Part shown: positions 21,903 to 33,348 of the stretch, piece after piece | Numbering within the stretch: the first letter of the stretch is position 1 | Layout of the letters: every line of letters starts with the position of its first letter | DNA from: Pseudoneurospora amorphoporcata | Lineage: Eukaryota; Ascomycota; Sordariomycetes; Sordariales; Sordariaceae | Assembly: GCA_033297205.1 (NCBI GenBank) | Contig: MU859229.1 | Coordinates: 1-64,000, forward strand | DNA: 64,000 bases | Reading direction: 5' to 3' | Notes under the pieces: generated by a model | Told to the model about the DNA's origin: nothing | Databases searched by the model: none | The model's input: only the letters and a program-made list of their open reading frames with translations | Program-made: the position numbers and the translations under genes

Positions 21903-22727
21903 ATGGTCGAAGCTGCCGCCAAAGACCCAGAGGATGTGGTCCAAAGTCCGGGCAGCCATAGCGTGCATCAAAGTAAAAGGCGCAATGCCTTTGCTGAACT
22001 GATGGCGCCCAAGCCCAAAGCAACCAAGCTAGACGCTTCCTCATCAGCCGGCGCTACAGCAAAGTCGAAATGGAGCGGTGCATTGCTTGAGTACATTGAT
22101 CATCCCGACCGCTTCCCCCAGCACGTTATCCGTGTGACGGACAATACCGTCCTGATCCGCGACCGCTTCCCCAAGGCCACCGTCCATCTCCTCCTCCTCC
22201 CCCGGTCTCCCGCTCATTATGACCTGCACCCGCATCAGGCCTTCCAGGAGCAAGACTTCCTTGCCATGATGAAGGACGAAGCTGCCAGCGCCGCCCGCCT
22301 AGCTGCTGCCGAGCTCCAACGCGAGCTGTCGACCTTTTCTGCTTCGAGCAAAGCACGCAATGAAGCCATGGACAAAGGTGTCCCCTTCGACCAGCTTCCA
22401 GAAGGCCGGGACTACCTGTCCGACATCCGTGTCGGCGTGCATGCCCACCCTTCCCTGGACCATCTTCACGTGCACATCATTTCGCGCGACATGCACTCGG
22501 CCAAGGTCAAGCATCGGAAGCATTACAACAGCTTCAACACGCCCTTCTTCATCCCTCTCGACGATTATCCGCTCGCCGAGGATGACCAACGACGCAAGAC
22601 ATGCTTCCAGAACGCAAATCTCTCCAAGGGTGTTGTCTGTTGGCGCTGCGGACAAGATTTCGCCAACAAGTTTGCCGAGCTCAAGAGGCATCTTGAAACC
22701 GAATTTGAACAATGGAAGAAGGAATGA
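21903..22727 (+). CDS. hnt3: Aprataxin-like DNA deadenylase, HIT domain plus zinc finger
   Basis: Aprataxin/Hnt3 removes AMP from abortive 5'-adenylated DNA ends left by DNA ligase and acts in nuclear strand-break repair. A single exon of 274 residues. The HIT domain opens at WSGALLEYIDHPDRFPQHVI and contains the nucleotide-binding signature DHLHVHIIS (His-x-His-x-His), with the usual upstream HLLLLPRSPAHYDLHPHQAF. The C-terminal zinc finger is CWRCGQDFANKFAELKRH followed by LETEF, a Cys2-His-Glu arrangement as in yeast Hnt3. There is no FHA domain, which is normal for fungi. I chose ATG 21903 (ACCATGG) because the 46 in-frame codons before it look like 5' UTR. Confidence 0.92.
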   Translation: MVEAAAKDPEDVVQSPGSHSVHQSKRRNAFAELMAPKPKATKLDASSSAGATAKSKWSGALLEYIDHPDRFPQHVIRVTDNTVLIRDRFPKATVHLLLLPRSPAHYDLHPHQAFQEQDFLAMMKDEAASAARLAAAELQRELSTFSASSKARNEAMDKGVPFDQLPEGRDYLSDIRVGVHAHPSLDHLHVHIISRDMHSAKVKHRKHYNSFNTPFFIPLDDYPLAEDDQRRKTCFQNANLSKGVVCWRCGQDFANKFAELKRHLETEFEQWKKE

Positions 22728-23950
22728 ATTCTGGGCTGGGATCAAAGGGATTCGTGTGCTTCCAATACGAACCCATGACGTTCATTGACTCCAAGCAGTT
22801 CGAATTGGGACGACGGGAATCCCTGGTGTGCAAATAATTTTGTCAGCCATACCCCAGTGTGATGAGGGGTACGTCTCCAACTGTTTGACAGCACCAAAAC
22901 GGGAGCTCTTCGTAATTCGCGTCGGTACGAAGCTGTTCGCGCATGCAAGGCGGTCGCGGCGCACAATCTCGGCTGGTCATGCATCATCACTTGCATGTTG
23001 TTGCTTCTCACCCCGAGAAAGTAGGAAATTTCTCCACAACAACAAAGTGAACAAAAGACAAAACATTGACAAAAAGCCTCCATCATCGACTGTTCCCCGC
23101 ATCCGCTAAAGTTGCTAATCGTTGTCATGTGTTGAAACAACGAGAAGAAGTGTCGGGGCCACCCATGGGCACCTTCACTGTTTCCGGTTTCCTGGGAGCC
23201 GACAAGAAGCGAGGCACTCAGTCCCAAGCATGTCCAAGACCCTACGTGCCCACTCACTCGGCCGTGGGGATTTTCTCTGACGCTGCTTGTTCACGTTCAT
23301 CTTTACGCTTGTTTTGATTTCCAGTAATGATGTCGACTTGATGTAGAATTGTGGCCGATAGCTCAGCAATCGATATTCAAGAACCATTAAGATGCCAGTC
23401 ACCACCTTGGCTCTGTTATGGGGAACTTCCTTGCAACAGTTACGCTCCCCGCACTAAACCGACGATTCAACAAGGAAACCAAGTTGCTACGCCTTGCCCA
23501 GAAAACGCGCGTATTCCTGTCACCCGCCTGCGCGCAGAGGCACCAAAAAGTGTCTGCTACTGGAAAGCTGACAAAGTTTTGGGGATCACCGACGCTTAAG
23601 GAACAGGGACAGTGCCGGCATCAACAGCACAGGATCAAGATATTCCCGTCGTCTGAACAAGTGAGCATCCCTTCCCCAAATGTGGCCTTTACCCCTCAGC
23701 TTGCAGTCCGCAACTGCTTCACGCTCGCTGTATGGCACCGTTTGGCTTTGGATCTCACAATGTACGTTCTGACATGACTCGTCCGACAAGGGGTTAGGGG
23801 GATACCGAAGTTGATGTTAAAATGTCAGACTTCACCACCATGCCAGTTCTCCGGGAACTTGGTGCTAGCCTTGCCAACACCACACCCATTCCTTTCACCA
23901 CTTCATCGATACCACACTTTTATGCCACGTCACATTGTGATCCAGGAATA
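22728..23950. other. Intergenic and promoter of carboxylesterase
   Basis: No recognisable gene. Short ORFs on both strands lack motifs. The esterase frame is open from 23822, but a signal-peptide start at 23951 is preferred. Confidence 0.5.
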
Positions 23951-25816
23951 ATGAGACTGGCCTGCTTATCCTACGTTTGGGCCTTCTCCCTCCTGAGCAG
24001 TGTTTCTCGAGGAGGGGTAGCACCTGCGATAGCATCGTCAGCTCATTGCGTGGACCCGTCTTCCCTATCAGTGACGGTCCTGGGAGGTGTACTTCACGGA
24101 ATCGTCAACAAGACCGAAGATCCGTGTGTACGACAGTTCCTCGGGATCCCCTTTGCCCAACCCCCAGTTGGAAACCTTCGCTTCGCCCCGCCACAGCCTG
24201 CTGCGCCGTTTGGCCAGCTCGAAGCCAAGACGCTTCCTCCAAGTTGCATCCAATACCTCTCGACAAACCCACCCTCCATCTACACCCAGGATGTGCCCGA
24301 GTACAACCTCCAGGGTCTCAACGTTACGAGCCCCAACATCAGTGAGGACTGCCTCACTCTCAGCGTCTGGGCCCCACCCGCTACCGCCAACGCCCGTCTC
24401 CCCGTCATAGTTTTTGTCTACGGCGGTGCCTTCAGCACAGGAGGTCAAGACGTGCCCATCCAAAACCCGACAGAATGGGTCCAGCGCACAAAAGACCACA
24501 TCGTCGTCATCTTCAACTACCGCCTCAACATCTTCGGCTTCCCCAACGCCCGTGGCATCCCCCAAAACGAGCAAAACGTCGGTCTCCTCGACCAACGCCT
24601 AGCCGTAGAATGGATTCGCGACAACATCGCCGCCTTCGGCGGTGACCCCTCACGCATCACCCTCTGGGGCCAAAGCGCCGGAGCCGTGTCCGTCGGCTTT
24701 TGGCAATACGCCTACCCTACGAACCCAATCGTGAACGCGTTCATCATGGACTCGGGCACCGAACTGACGCCGTTGGCTCGGAGCTTTGATGTGGCCCAGC
24801 TCGGTTTCACTCGTATTGCGGACCAGGTCGGCTGCGGAAACCTCACGGCGGCTGAGGAGCTGGCGTGCATGCGCTCGAGCAACGTCTCGGCTGAGGCTAT
24901 CTCCAAGGCGCTGCAGGCTACTAATGCGGCGGCGGGGATGGACATCTCCAAGTATATGTTTTTCACGCCGGTGGTGGATAATGTCACCGTGTTCCTGGAT
25001 TACACGGCTAGGTCGGTGGCGGGGGATGTTGCGAAACTTGTAAGTTTTTCACCCGTTGCCCGTTGAAAGATCCATAATTGCAGACAAACAGACGATGGAT
25101 GCATAGGCAACTAACAACGAGAACGCAACACAAGCCCACAATCATAGGCAGCAACGCCCAAGACGGCCTCGCCTTCGTCGTTCTCAACCGGAACAACAGC
25201 GTCAACCAAACTGAAGCCTTCGAAGCGACACTTAATTTCTTCTTCTGCCCTGCCTTTAAAGCAGCCACGTACGTTTACCTTTGCCCCCACCCCTCCTTTT
25301 TACTTCCCTGCCCATCCCTTGTTTTTTCTTCCCTTTCCTCCTCGACCCATCCCCTCCCAGCTACTAACCCTTTGTGTCAACAACAGTAACCGTCTCCTAG
25401 CCTCCGTCCCCGTCTTCCGCTACATCTACTTTGGCAACTTCACCAACGTCTCCCCGCTCCCCTTCCTAGGCGCCTACCACAGCTCCGAACTCCCTCTCAT
25501 CTTCGGGACGTACGACATCTTCCCCGAAACTTCTACCAGTTCCCCGCCGGCCGACCAAAAGCTGGAGGTGGCCACGAGCCATGCAATGCAGAATGATTGG
25601 GTGGCTATTGCTGCTCATGGGGCTAGCGGGCTGGAGATGAGGGGGTGGCCTGAGTACAGGGATGTGGAAAGTGGGTTGGTTAGGACTTATGGGGTTGCTG
25701 CTAATGCGCCGGATGGTGATGGGGGTTTGGGAGGTGTGCCGGCGGGCGTGGCGGATGCGAGGGCTATCGAGGCGTTGTGTCCTGCTGTTTATCAGCCCGA
25801 GGGCGTGTCTGCCTGA
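23951..25816 (+). CDS. Secreted type-B carboxylesterase (alpha/beta hydrolase)
   Basis: Hydrolyses carboxylic esters; the substrate cannot be told. Three exons, 23951-25039, 25135-25268 and 25387-25816, give about 550 residues, the normal size for this family. Introns have CTAAC branch sites (about 25111 and 25369). The N-terminus is a signal peptide (MRLACLSYVWAFSLLSSVSR). Family motifs: FLGIPFAQPPVGNLRF, EDCLTLSVWAP, the oxyanion-hole segment VFVYGGAF, and nucleophile elbow LWGQSAGAVS with Ser in GQSAG. The catalytic His is in LGAYHSSELPLIFG. The acid is in SNAQDG, so it is Asp where most relatives have Glu (NxEG). Several N-x-S/T sites fit secretion. The tail after the His region is short and ends EGVSA. 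Confidence 0.88.
25040..25134 (+). other. Carboxylesterase intron 1
   Basis: Donor GTAAGT, branch CTAAC at 25111-25115, acceptor CACAAG; 95 nt, phase 0. An earlier acceptor (ATTGCAG at 25083) also keeps the frame and would add 17 codons, but it leaves the CTAAC unused. Confidence 0.7.
25269..25386 (+). other. Carboxylesterase intron 2
   Basis: Donor GTACGT, pyrimidine-rich body, branch CTAAC, acceptor CAACAG; 118 nt, phase 2. Confidence 0.8.
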
Positions 25817-26481
25817 GGGTGCTCCGGAGCGATGGTATATGTTTGATGAGGTGATGGATGGCATAAACGAGCGAGGGTTGGACGGTATGGTATGTATGTA
25901 CACGTCAAACGATTCGGAAGCGAAAAAAAGGGAATGAGAGTCAAGGACAGACAAGGCCTAAAAGTAGGTACATATATCGGTTCATTTAAAAAGAATAACC
26001 CTCACTCTCGAGGCGCCTTTTGCGTTTGACAGGAGAGACAGATGTAGAAGGAAGATGGAGAATACCTACAAAGAGCAATTCAAACGAATGAGATGAATGA
26101 ATGAATACGTGACTGGGGAAGCGGAAAGAACGATGAGATGAGGTGAGGCAAGGACACGTTCTACCTAAACTACTTACTAGATGCAGTGTTCCGTATTTGG
26201 CATCACCGTATAGTTCATTCTAATATACTAGATCTACAGATATCAAGGCGGAGCAAGTGGGTTGCAAGAATCGGGGAGATGGCAAGCAGGTTCAGTGAGA
26301 TCATCAACTGACCTAACCCGCCTTACTTGCAAACCACCCACGTGGATGTTGTTGATGTTCTTGTAGAGGCGATGCAGCAGCTCGGTTAAGGCATCCATCC
26401 CTTAAGGCCAGAAAGACTGGCTAGGTCTTTTCCCTCTTTGCCTCACCACTGCTTGTTGCCTCTTTTTTTCCTTTTCCTTTT

Positions 26482-26515
<34 letters not shown>

Positions 26516-26998
26516 GGAAGGGTGAATAACTCACGTCTCTCTGCTTTTGTGTCTAGGTACCTACATATCCATTTTATCGTCTCCACATTATGTAGCTATG
26601 AGTGTTGATGATTACTACTACGACGACGACGATAATGTACGTGTGACGTAGAAACACGTCGGAAACTCCTTTGTAACTATCTGGGTATCCATGAACTTGC
26701 ATATTCCAGCGCTAACAGTGATACCACACAAGGCAACAATAGTGAATACGATGAACCTCTCCATATAAGAATTGAAAGAACTCCAAACAGCCGCAACTTT
26801 CCTACTGCGATATCGCTTGTTTTGCGTGGAAAAGACAACAATCACAGAACGTCCACCGATTTTTCAAACCCCCTTCATCCATATAAACCTTTGTGCACCA
26901 TATACTTGGAAGCCCATGCATGGTCTCTTGGGCACCCGACCTTTCAGTGTTTTGCCCCCCCCCCCCTTCTCTAGCCAGCTAAGCCACTCCTCCCCCAT
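25817..26998. other. Convergent intergenic region
   Basis: A 3' to 3' spacer between the carboxylesterase and kap114. It contains a T31 run and a C-rich run near 26955-26966. A 75-codon minus ORF at 26618-26845 with one hydrophobic segment has no other support. Confidence 0.5.
26484..26514. repeat. Poly(T)31
   Basis: 31 consecutive T preceded by CTTTTC repeats, in the convergent intergenic region. Confidence 0.9.
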
Positions 26999-29900
26999 CT
27001 ACTGACCCCCAAGCTCCCTCAAATTCTCCTTCTCCTCCACATTCAAATGCTGATACCAGCGATCATTAAAGTTACCAATATTCTCCGTTGCCACGCGCAC
27101 AAAGAATTCGACCAGGTACTGGCGGGTCTCGTCATCGCGATCGCGCAGGGCGATGTTACCTTCGGCCCAGCCCATGAGCTCGGCCTTGGTGGATCCCAGG
27201 CCGAGATCCAGCACGTCGGGCTCGTCCTCCCACCCTTCATCCTCGTCGTCGTCATCGTCCTCTTCTTCCGCAACGTTCTGAGCCACGGCCGTGGACCGGG
27301 CGTTGGAGTGGTTACCGGTTGTGGCGCCGAGCTCATCGACGAGGACCTTGACGATCTTGAGGGGGGCGGGGATTTGGGTGAATTGGTCGGGGTCTGTGAG
27401 GAGGGAGGGAAGAGGGTTAGTTAGCTGGAGAGGGAGCGATGGTAGGGAAAGAGGGGATGCAGCTTACTCTGCTTGGCACGAGATCTAGTCCTAATTCTGG
27501 TATCGTCGTTGATGATCAGGTCACCCTTGACCGAGGTTTCGTTTAGGCGCGCATCGTTAAGCTCGTACAGCTTGGAGAGGGCAATGATGCTGCAAAGGAA
27601 ATTAAGTCAGTAAGTAATTGCTGCCGAAGACAGGCATCGGGATGGACTTACTTCTGGCGAATCTCGTCGTATCCGGAGAAGATGGCCGAGTTCTCGAGCC
27701 ATTTGCTAAGGACAATCTGGAGTCCGTTCTGGCCGTCAATAGGAGTCTCGCTAAGGAAGTTGATGACATCCCGGGCACCCTCCACGGTAAGAGACAGCCG
27801 CGCAAAGACGAGGATGAGAGACTGAATGATGGCGACTTCTTGGGCGGTATGTAGACGTGCGGCAACTGCCCTGAGGAGCTGGGCAAGATAAGGTCCGAGA
27901 CGCTGGGGACCAGCCTTCTCGACCAGCTCGGCTGCGAGACCACCGACATCTGAAGCAGCGTTATCCTCCATAGCGGGGTCCAAAAGTCGATCGATGATCA
28001 TCAAGCAGACCTCGAGACCCGAACGACCGGTGTCGTCGTTCCATGCAAACACTTGTTGGTGATCATGCATGAGCATATGCTTGACCGCCTGGGTGCCGGG
28101 GCGCAGAACTTCTCCCTCTGCCGACGACATCAGAAGCCTGGCAAGCTTGGGAAGGGTGTGTTCGACGAAGCCAGCAGGAAGAGGCTCCACGCCATACTCA
28201 ACAAGGATGGACAAGAGTTCAACGGCGAGCTATGAAGTGTTAGTACAGTCGGCACAACGGAAAGAAAAGGGAGGGGGCAAAGCGTACGATGATGAGTGGG
28301 TCATCTCCAGTGACGTTGGCAACGTCAAAGGCACCAGTGACAGATGGCAGGACCTTGGCGCAGAAGGCTGGGTAAGCAGTCGCCTCCTTCATGGCCTCGG
28401 CAATCTCCTCAAACGCTTCGCAGACGCTGATTTCTACGTGATAGTTGGCAGCACCATGCTTGCCAAGCGTGAGCAGCATATCAAGAGCAGTGCTGTCAGG
28501 TTGGAGAACTGTGCGCATGTCCACGGCAATGGCCGCCTTGAGCGTCTCAACGATAGTCACGAGAAGGTCATCCGAGTCCTCTAGCGAGCTAAGATCCAGT
28601 CCACTCAGGTAACCCTGGATGGCTTGGAGAATGTGGCCTTGGTACTGTGGCTCAAGGGTGGACCTGAGGAAGCCGTCCATGGCCTTGATACAGGCTACTT
28701 GAACAAGCTCCGAGTCAGAGGTTCCAACAGTCTTGATGGTTTGCTCAAGGAGACCATATGCCGGGCTGCCAGCGGCCTGGCTAAGCGCAGCGCCAGCAAG
28801 GAATCCTCGGGCACACAAGACGGGCATATCCTGCCTAGTGACGGCGTACTGGATGATTTCTCCGTAGGGGTTAGTAACCTCGACAGGAACGGTCTTCTCG
28901 CAGTCCAGAAAGTCGTTCAAGGCGCAGTTGAACAGGTAGAGCGAGGCCTCTTGCTCGCGCCAGTTATTGGCGTTGTTACCAAAGAGGGTTTTGGCAACCT
29001 CATAAAGGCCTTGGAAGACCTTGGGGCCGAGCCATTCACCGAGCTTGATAACCACGTCGCCGCATGCCGTCCTGGCAGTGTAGTTGGCACTGACACTCGT
29101 CTCTTCGGCGAGGAACAAAGAAACATCAATGTCCCACAAGCCCTCCTCCTCTTGGGTGACCTGGGAGTACGAGACTAACAACTGGTTGAGCTTCATGACC
29201 CAATCGATCTTGGACATGTCAGGCTGGGCCTTGATGTCGGCCTCAAGGTGCTTTTGTACAGGGCTGGCACGCAAGCACTGATTGAGGAAGTCAAGCTCGT
29301 CCAGCACCAGGAAGTCGAGGGTGTAGGGCAGGCCATCGCTGTCCTCCAGGCGGCTCTGAACCTCGTTGTTGATGAACAAATCCTGGTAAGCGTCCCGAAG
29401 TCTCGACAACTCTTGCCAAACGGCACTGAAGAAGGTGGGACTGTGGGGAAGGAGCAAAGAGGGGAAAACAGTCTTGATCTTGATCAGGGTCTTGACGACC
29501 TGGACCTTGAGTGTGATGGGACCGTACCAGCTTTGGGGCTGGGAACCGGCCTCTTCGCGGTCAGGAAGTGGTGAGTTGATGACAAGTTCCATAAAGGGGA
29601 GCCAGCCGGCCAAGATCTCGTGGGCGAAACTGGTGACTTCCTTCTTGTGATCATCCTTGGCCATATCCATCAGATCGAAACAGCTACGGAACACCACGAC
29701 GGCCAGGGCACGATGGTTTTGTTTGCGTTCGTTGTTGAGGGCGACATCGTAGCATGCCTTGATGATTTCGCGTGCGGTGCCGAAGAATTGCTCGTCGGTC
29801 AAGCTCTCCTCGACAAGGTCTTGAAGAATGCGCAGGGCACCGTGCAGCTGGTCGTCGGTTCCGGTGGGCATAACACCTAGAACACTGGGCAGCAAGGTAG

Positions 29901-30288
29901 GCCATCTGTCGGGGAAGTCGGCTTGAGCAATCTTGCTGACAACCAAACTGGTGGCAACCTTGACTTTTCTGTCGCCCTCGCTTCCCAGGCAGAGGGCAAG
30001 CAGCACCTCTCTGAGTTGGTGCTTGTAATGATCCGAAATGGGGAAACGAGGGGCCTCGCCGTCGTCTGGGCTCCAGTTGTCCTCGATAAACTGGCGCAGG
30101 TAGGTCAGGGCAGACTGGCGAATGCTGACGGGGAACGAGGCGTTGATACCGACGCGGGCGATGGCAATCGGGAAATCGGGGTTCGCCTTGGCGTGGGAGA
30201 GGTCGAGCTCGGCCTGTTTGCGAGGGCCCTCTTCGGGAAGCTGCGTGTTGGCGAGCAGCTGCGCCAGTTGTTGCTCCATTTGATCCAT
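26999..30288 (-). CDS. kap114: Importin-9 / Kap114-type karyopherin beta
   Basis: A nuclear import receptor of the importin-beta family; in yeast Kap114 carries TBP and histones. Four exons (30288-28288, 28229-27652, 27589-27468, 27393-26999) give about 1,031 residues, the family size. The N-terminus has the Ran-binding HEAT start (ELDLSHAKANPDFPIAIARV, then SIRQSALTYLRQFIEDNWSP). HEAT repeats follow throughout. The last exon carries the acidic loop VAEEEDDDDDEDEGWEDEPD typical of Importin-9/Kap114, before VRVATENIGNFNDRWYQHL and the end LRELGGQ. Introns are 58, 62 and 74 nt; the first has TACTAAC. It is transcribed divergently from rev7. No damage is seen. Confidence 0.92.
28230..28287 (-). 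other. kap114 intron 1
   Basis: A 58-nt intron on the minus strand: donor GTACGC, branch TACTAAC, acceptor CATAG. It joins PLIIV-region coding to LAVELLSILVEYG in frame. Confidence 0.85.
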
Positions 30289-31129
30289 ATTGTGAAGGCG
30301 TTACAAGATGGTGTATATGTTAACGATGGCCGCGTGAAGTTGTGAAAGATCGATGGCGAAATCAGGGCTGTACGGTCCAGTCGAGGTTCCAAAATCTAAG
30401 GTAGTCGACGTATAATCCTTGGTGGCCGTTCGGGGTATATGATATGCGATGTAGGCGCTAATATGGGATCGAAATCGGAATCGGGATCGGGTAGTTGCGC
30501 GCAAATGTCGAGGTGCCCGAGGGGGGCGTGCACGTTGGGTGTCGTCGTCCAAGAAAAAAGTGAAGGGCAAAGTGCGAAGACGGGCGCCTTGGTTTGTCGG
30601 CAGAGCGAGGAACAGGATGCGGAAGAACACGCCGGTTATGATACGGCTCTGGTGGTGGTGGTGGTGGTGGTGGTGGTGGACGTGGTGATAGTCCGGGACG
30701 TGAGCGGAAGCTATCTGAAGATCATGGAAGGGAAACCTGAAGAGTGGAAGGAGAAGCAGCTTGGGTTCACAAGGGTCGAACTTCTTGCGAAAACGGTACA
30801 GAAATACTGCTTTTGTTAGCGCCTAAAGTGAACACCCTTGGACTTATTCTGTACGGCGAGCTCGAAGTGCGGGGCATAGTGGGGCTCATCACCTGCTTTG
30901 GCGTTAAAAGGTTCCATTACAACAGTCCCTGTCTGCCTGCCAAACGCGGTCATTGTTCTCCGCGAATCTCGCGCGTCTCACCACGCAAGTCCAAAGAACG
31001 TCTCAACTTTGGGCAAATGCAAGTGGAGAGGGAGGTGATGAGAACGAGGGAATGGCCCTTTCATCTCAGCTGCATGATTCCCCTCTGTACCTATCTCGCT
31101 ACTAAAAACAAGTTTCATCATTAATCACC
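30289..31129. promoter_or_regulatory. Divergent promoter region of kap114 and rev7
   Basis: 841 bp between two start codons facing away from each other. It holds a (GGT)n tract at 30651-30679 and short motif-free ORFs. No factor site is claimed. Confidence 0.5.
30651..30679. repeat. (GGT)n trinucleotide repeat
   Basis: Nine GGT units plus GG in the kap114/rev7 intergenic region. Confidence 0.9.
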
Positions 31130-32079
31130 ATGCCGGCTTCCCCTGCACCATCCTCGCCTTCCTCTACCCTTCAGTCTCGACCTGAACACCATCACGAAAC
31201 TTACAAAAAAGCCCCCTCCCAGCCACTGCCCTATGATTCGAGTATCGCCCTCTTGCAATCCTTCAACAACTTTCTCGTTGTTGCCATTCACAACATCCTC
31301 TACTACCGTGGCATCTACCCCCAGCCTACCTTTCTCTCTGCTCGCGCCTACAACCTACCGGTACACCAGAACCGCCATCCCAAGGTCTGCTCATGGATCC
31401 GCGATGCTGTCAAGGCCGTGGCCGCTCAGGTGGCCGAGGGCCGCGTATCGCGCATCGCCGTCGTGATTCACTCCCCCTTTGAAGTAGCGCAGCCGTCTGA
31501 TGCCACACAATCAGCATCATCCCAGACCGTTCCACCAGGATCCGTTCTTGAGCGCTGGATGTTTGACGTCAGTCGCTTCCCAGCGTGGCCCGGAGGTGCC
31601 AAGCCAATGCGAGACTTTGAAAGAGCCTTAGCCAAGGAGTATAGGAACGAAGACAGTCGAGACGACGAGTACTACTTTCCTACCGCTCAGACCGTGAGCT
31701 GGCCCGATCTTGACGAGCAGTTACGCGGTGCACTACGACGAACGGCGTATGCCGCCGAGAAAATGGATGCCCTGCCCGAGGCATGTACCTTTACCGTGGC
31801 CGTGGAATTGCGAGACGATGCCCTTGCGCCCATCGGGGTAAGTTTACTCTCTTCCCTGGCCGGCAAAGCGGCTCACGCTGACATCTGCTTACGAACCAGC
31901 ATCCCCAACCGTGGATTCCATCCGAACCCAATCTTCAGCCCGCCTCTCGCTCAAGACCGGAGCCAGGCGCAGATGTGGGAGGTGTCAGGACGACACCAAT
32001 CCGCTCTGTCGAGGCAGGAGCCCTGTTCTTTGAATGTTGGGTGGAAGAAGGCAAAGCGAAAGAATTGCTGAAGGAGTAG
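31130..32079 (+). CDS. rev7: Rev7 / Mad2B, HORMA-domain subunit of DNA polymerase zeta
   Basis: The accessory subunit that binds Rev3 in translesion polymerase zeta. Two exons, 31130-31837 and 31900-32079, give 295 residues. The 62-nt intron has donor GTAAGT, branch GCTGAC and acceptor ACCAG. The HORMA domain begins after a Ser/Pro-rich N-terminus (LLQSFNNFLVVAIHNILYYR, then GIYPQPTF). It continues with HPKVCSWIRDAV, VLERWMFDVSRFPAW and the late LRDDALAPIG. Exon 2 supplies the safety-belt C-terminus (HPQPWIPSEP and SVEAGALFFECWVEEGKAKE). Leaving the intron in would give a wrong tail, so the splice is well supported. Confidence 0.92.
31838..31899 (+). other. rev7 intron
   Basis: 62 nt, donor GTAAGT, branch CTGAC, acceptor CCAG, phase 0. 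Confidence 0.85.
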
Positions 32080-33348
32080 GAAGGGTGACTCTCAGCACAC
32101 AGATCATCTTCGATTATTACCACAGTACTGGAAAAGCTGGTTTGGGTTGCAAAGCATTCATATTGACGGACTACTTCAAGCTTTAACAAGCTTACTGGTT
32201 GCTTGCTCCCCCTTTTCTACACCTCCCTTTAGAGACACCATTCAGGATCCTTGCCACCTATCAACAATCCGCCCTCCCGTCTTCAGTTCCATCGTCGTCC
32301 AAGCCATCCCCATCAGAGCGGAACAAAAAAAAATGACTGGCATTTGATCTCAGGCCCTCGCCCTGAAGGCCATCTGTCCACTTACCGAACGTTAACGAGC
32401 GATTCCAGTGTTAGGTTAGTTCGTTAAGCGATCATCATCATCATTCATCAGCAGGTAATAAAGTACATCCAAGGTTCCATGCTTTGGGTCAAAGCCCCCA
32501 AGAGGCTCAGCTTTTCATACCTCGTCCTCCTCTGCTACGGTTAGAAAGTTGGGTTGGAAGAAAACAAGTAGGGAAAAACATGGACCGAGACAAAGACAAC
32601 TAGAGGAGCAATAGGTAGGTAGGTAGGGATGGAGATTTAGTTCTTTCCAACATGGCTGTGGCAAACCCCAATCTCCATGAACAGGCTCCTGAAGAGATGA
32701 TGACCAGTCAAAGGGGGCAAAGGAGAAATTGTGAAGGGGAAGAGGACTTCTGTGACGGGGAGAAGGCGTGCACTATGGCCAAGTCAGTCAAACTGCCAAA
32801 AGGTAGACGAAGTTCTGCTTGCTAGGCAGAACTCGAAAGTGCACACTATAAACCGATGTCAACTGTGTGTGACAGCCTTCAGTCAAGGTTTATTGCGACA
32901 ATGACGAACAACTTATACAAGTTATGACAATAGGATCACTGGTCATATACCAAGGTCAACGGTGGCGATGTGTGTAAGACTGTTTGTTCAATTTACTTGA
33001 AGAAATTTGGCTCCTCCCTTGGGTCTCCTCCACATCAAAAGAGAGACAACAGCCCGTTCAGAGACCACTTCTTGGTCCCACTGCTTGCTCACTAGACTAA
33101 CTGAGCAAGTCGGCATGCGAAAATATACCCGGCATCGTTATAACAGAGTTTCGTTGCGTAGTGTCGCACTTCGTATTCCGCCTGGTGAGTCTCCCATTCC
33201 TCTCGCCTTGCTCTCTCTTCGTGGTTGTCAACCGTTGGGTAGACAGACTGAGCCCTGATTTTCATACCCGACCCTGTCATCAAGACAATCGTAGACACAG
33301 AAGCTTAGGATAGAAAGACCGTCCTTTCACCTTCCATACCACACACAA
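32080..33348. other. Convergent intergenic region
   Basis: A 3' to 3' spacer between rev7 and the PI31 gene. It includes TAGGTAGGTAGGTAGG near 32611-32626. No gene is recognised. Confidence 0.5.

Noticed and set aside
26618..26845. 75-codon minus ORF with a hydrophobic segment
   Set aside because: Too short and without motif; lies in a convergent intergenic region beside a T31 run.
32600..32630. TAGGTAGGTAGG runs as a regulatory element
   Set aside because: Similar TACCTA/TAGGTA runs occur throughout the window in unrelated intergenic sites, so no specific function is supported.
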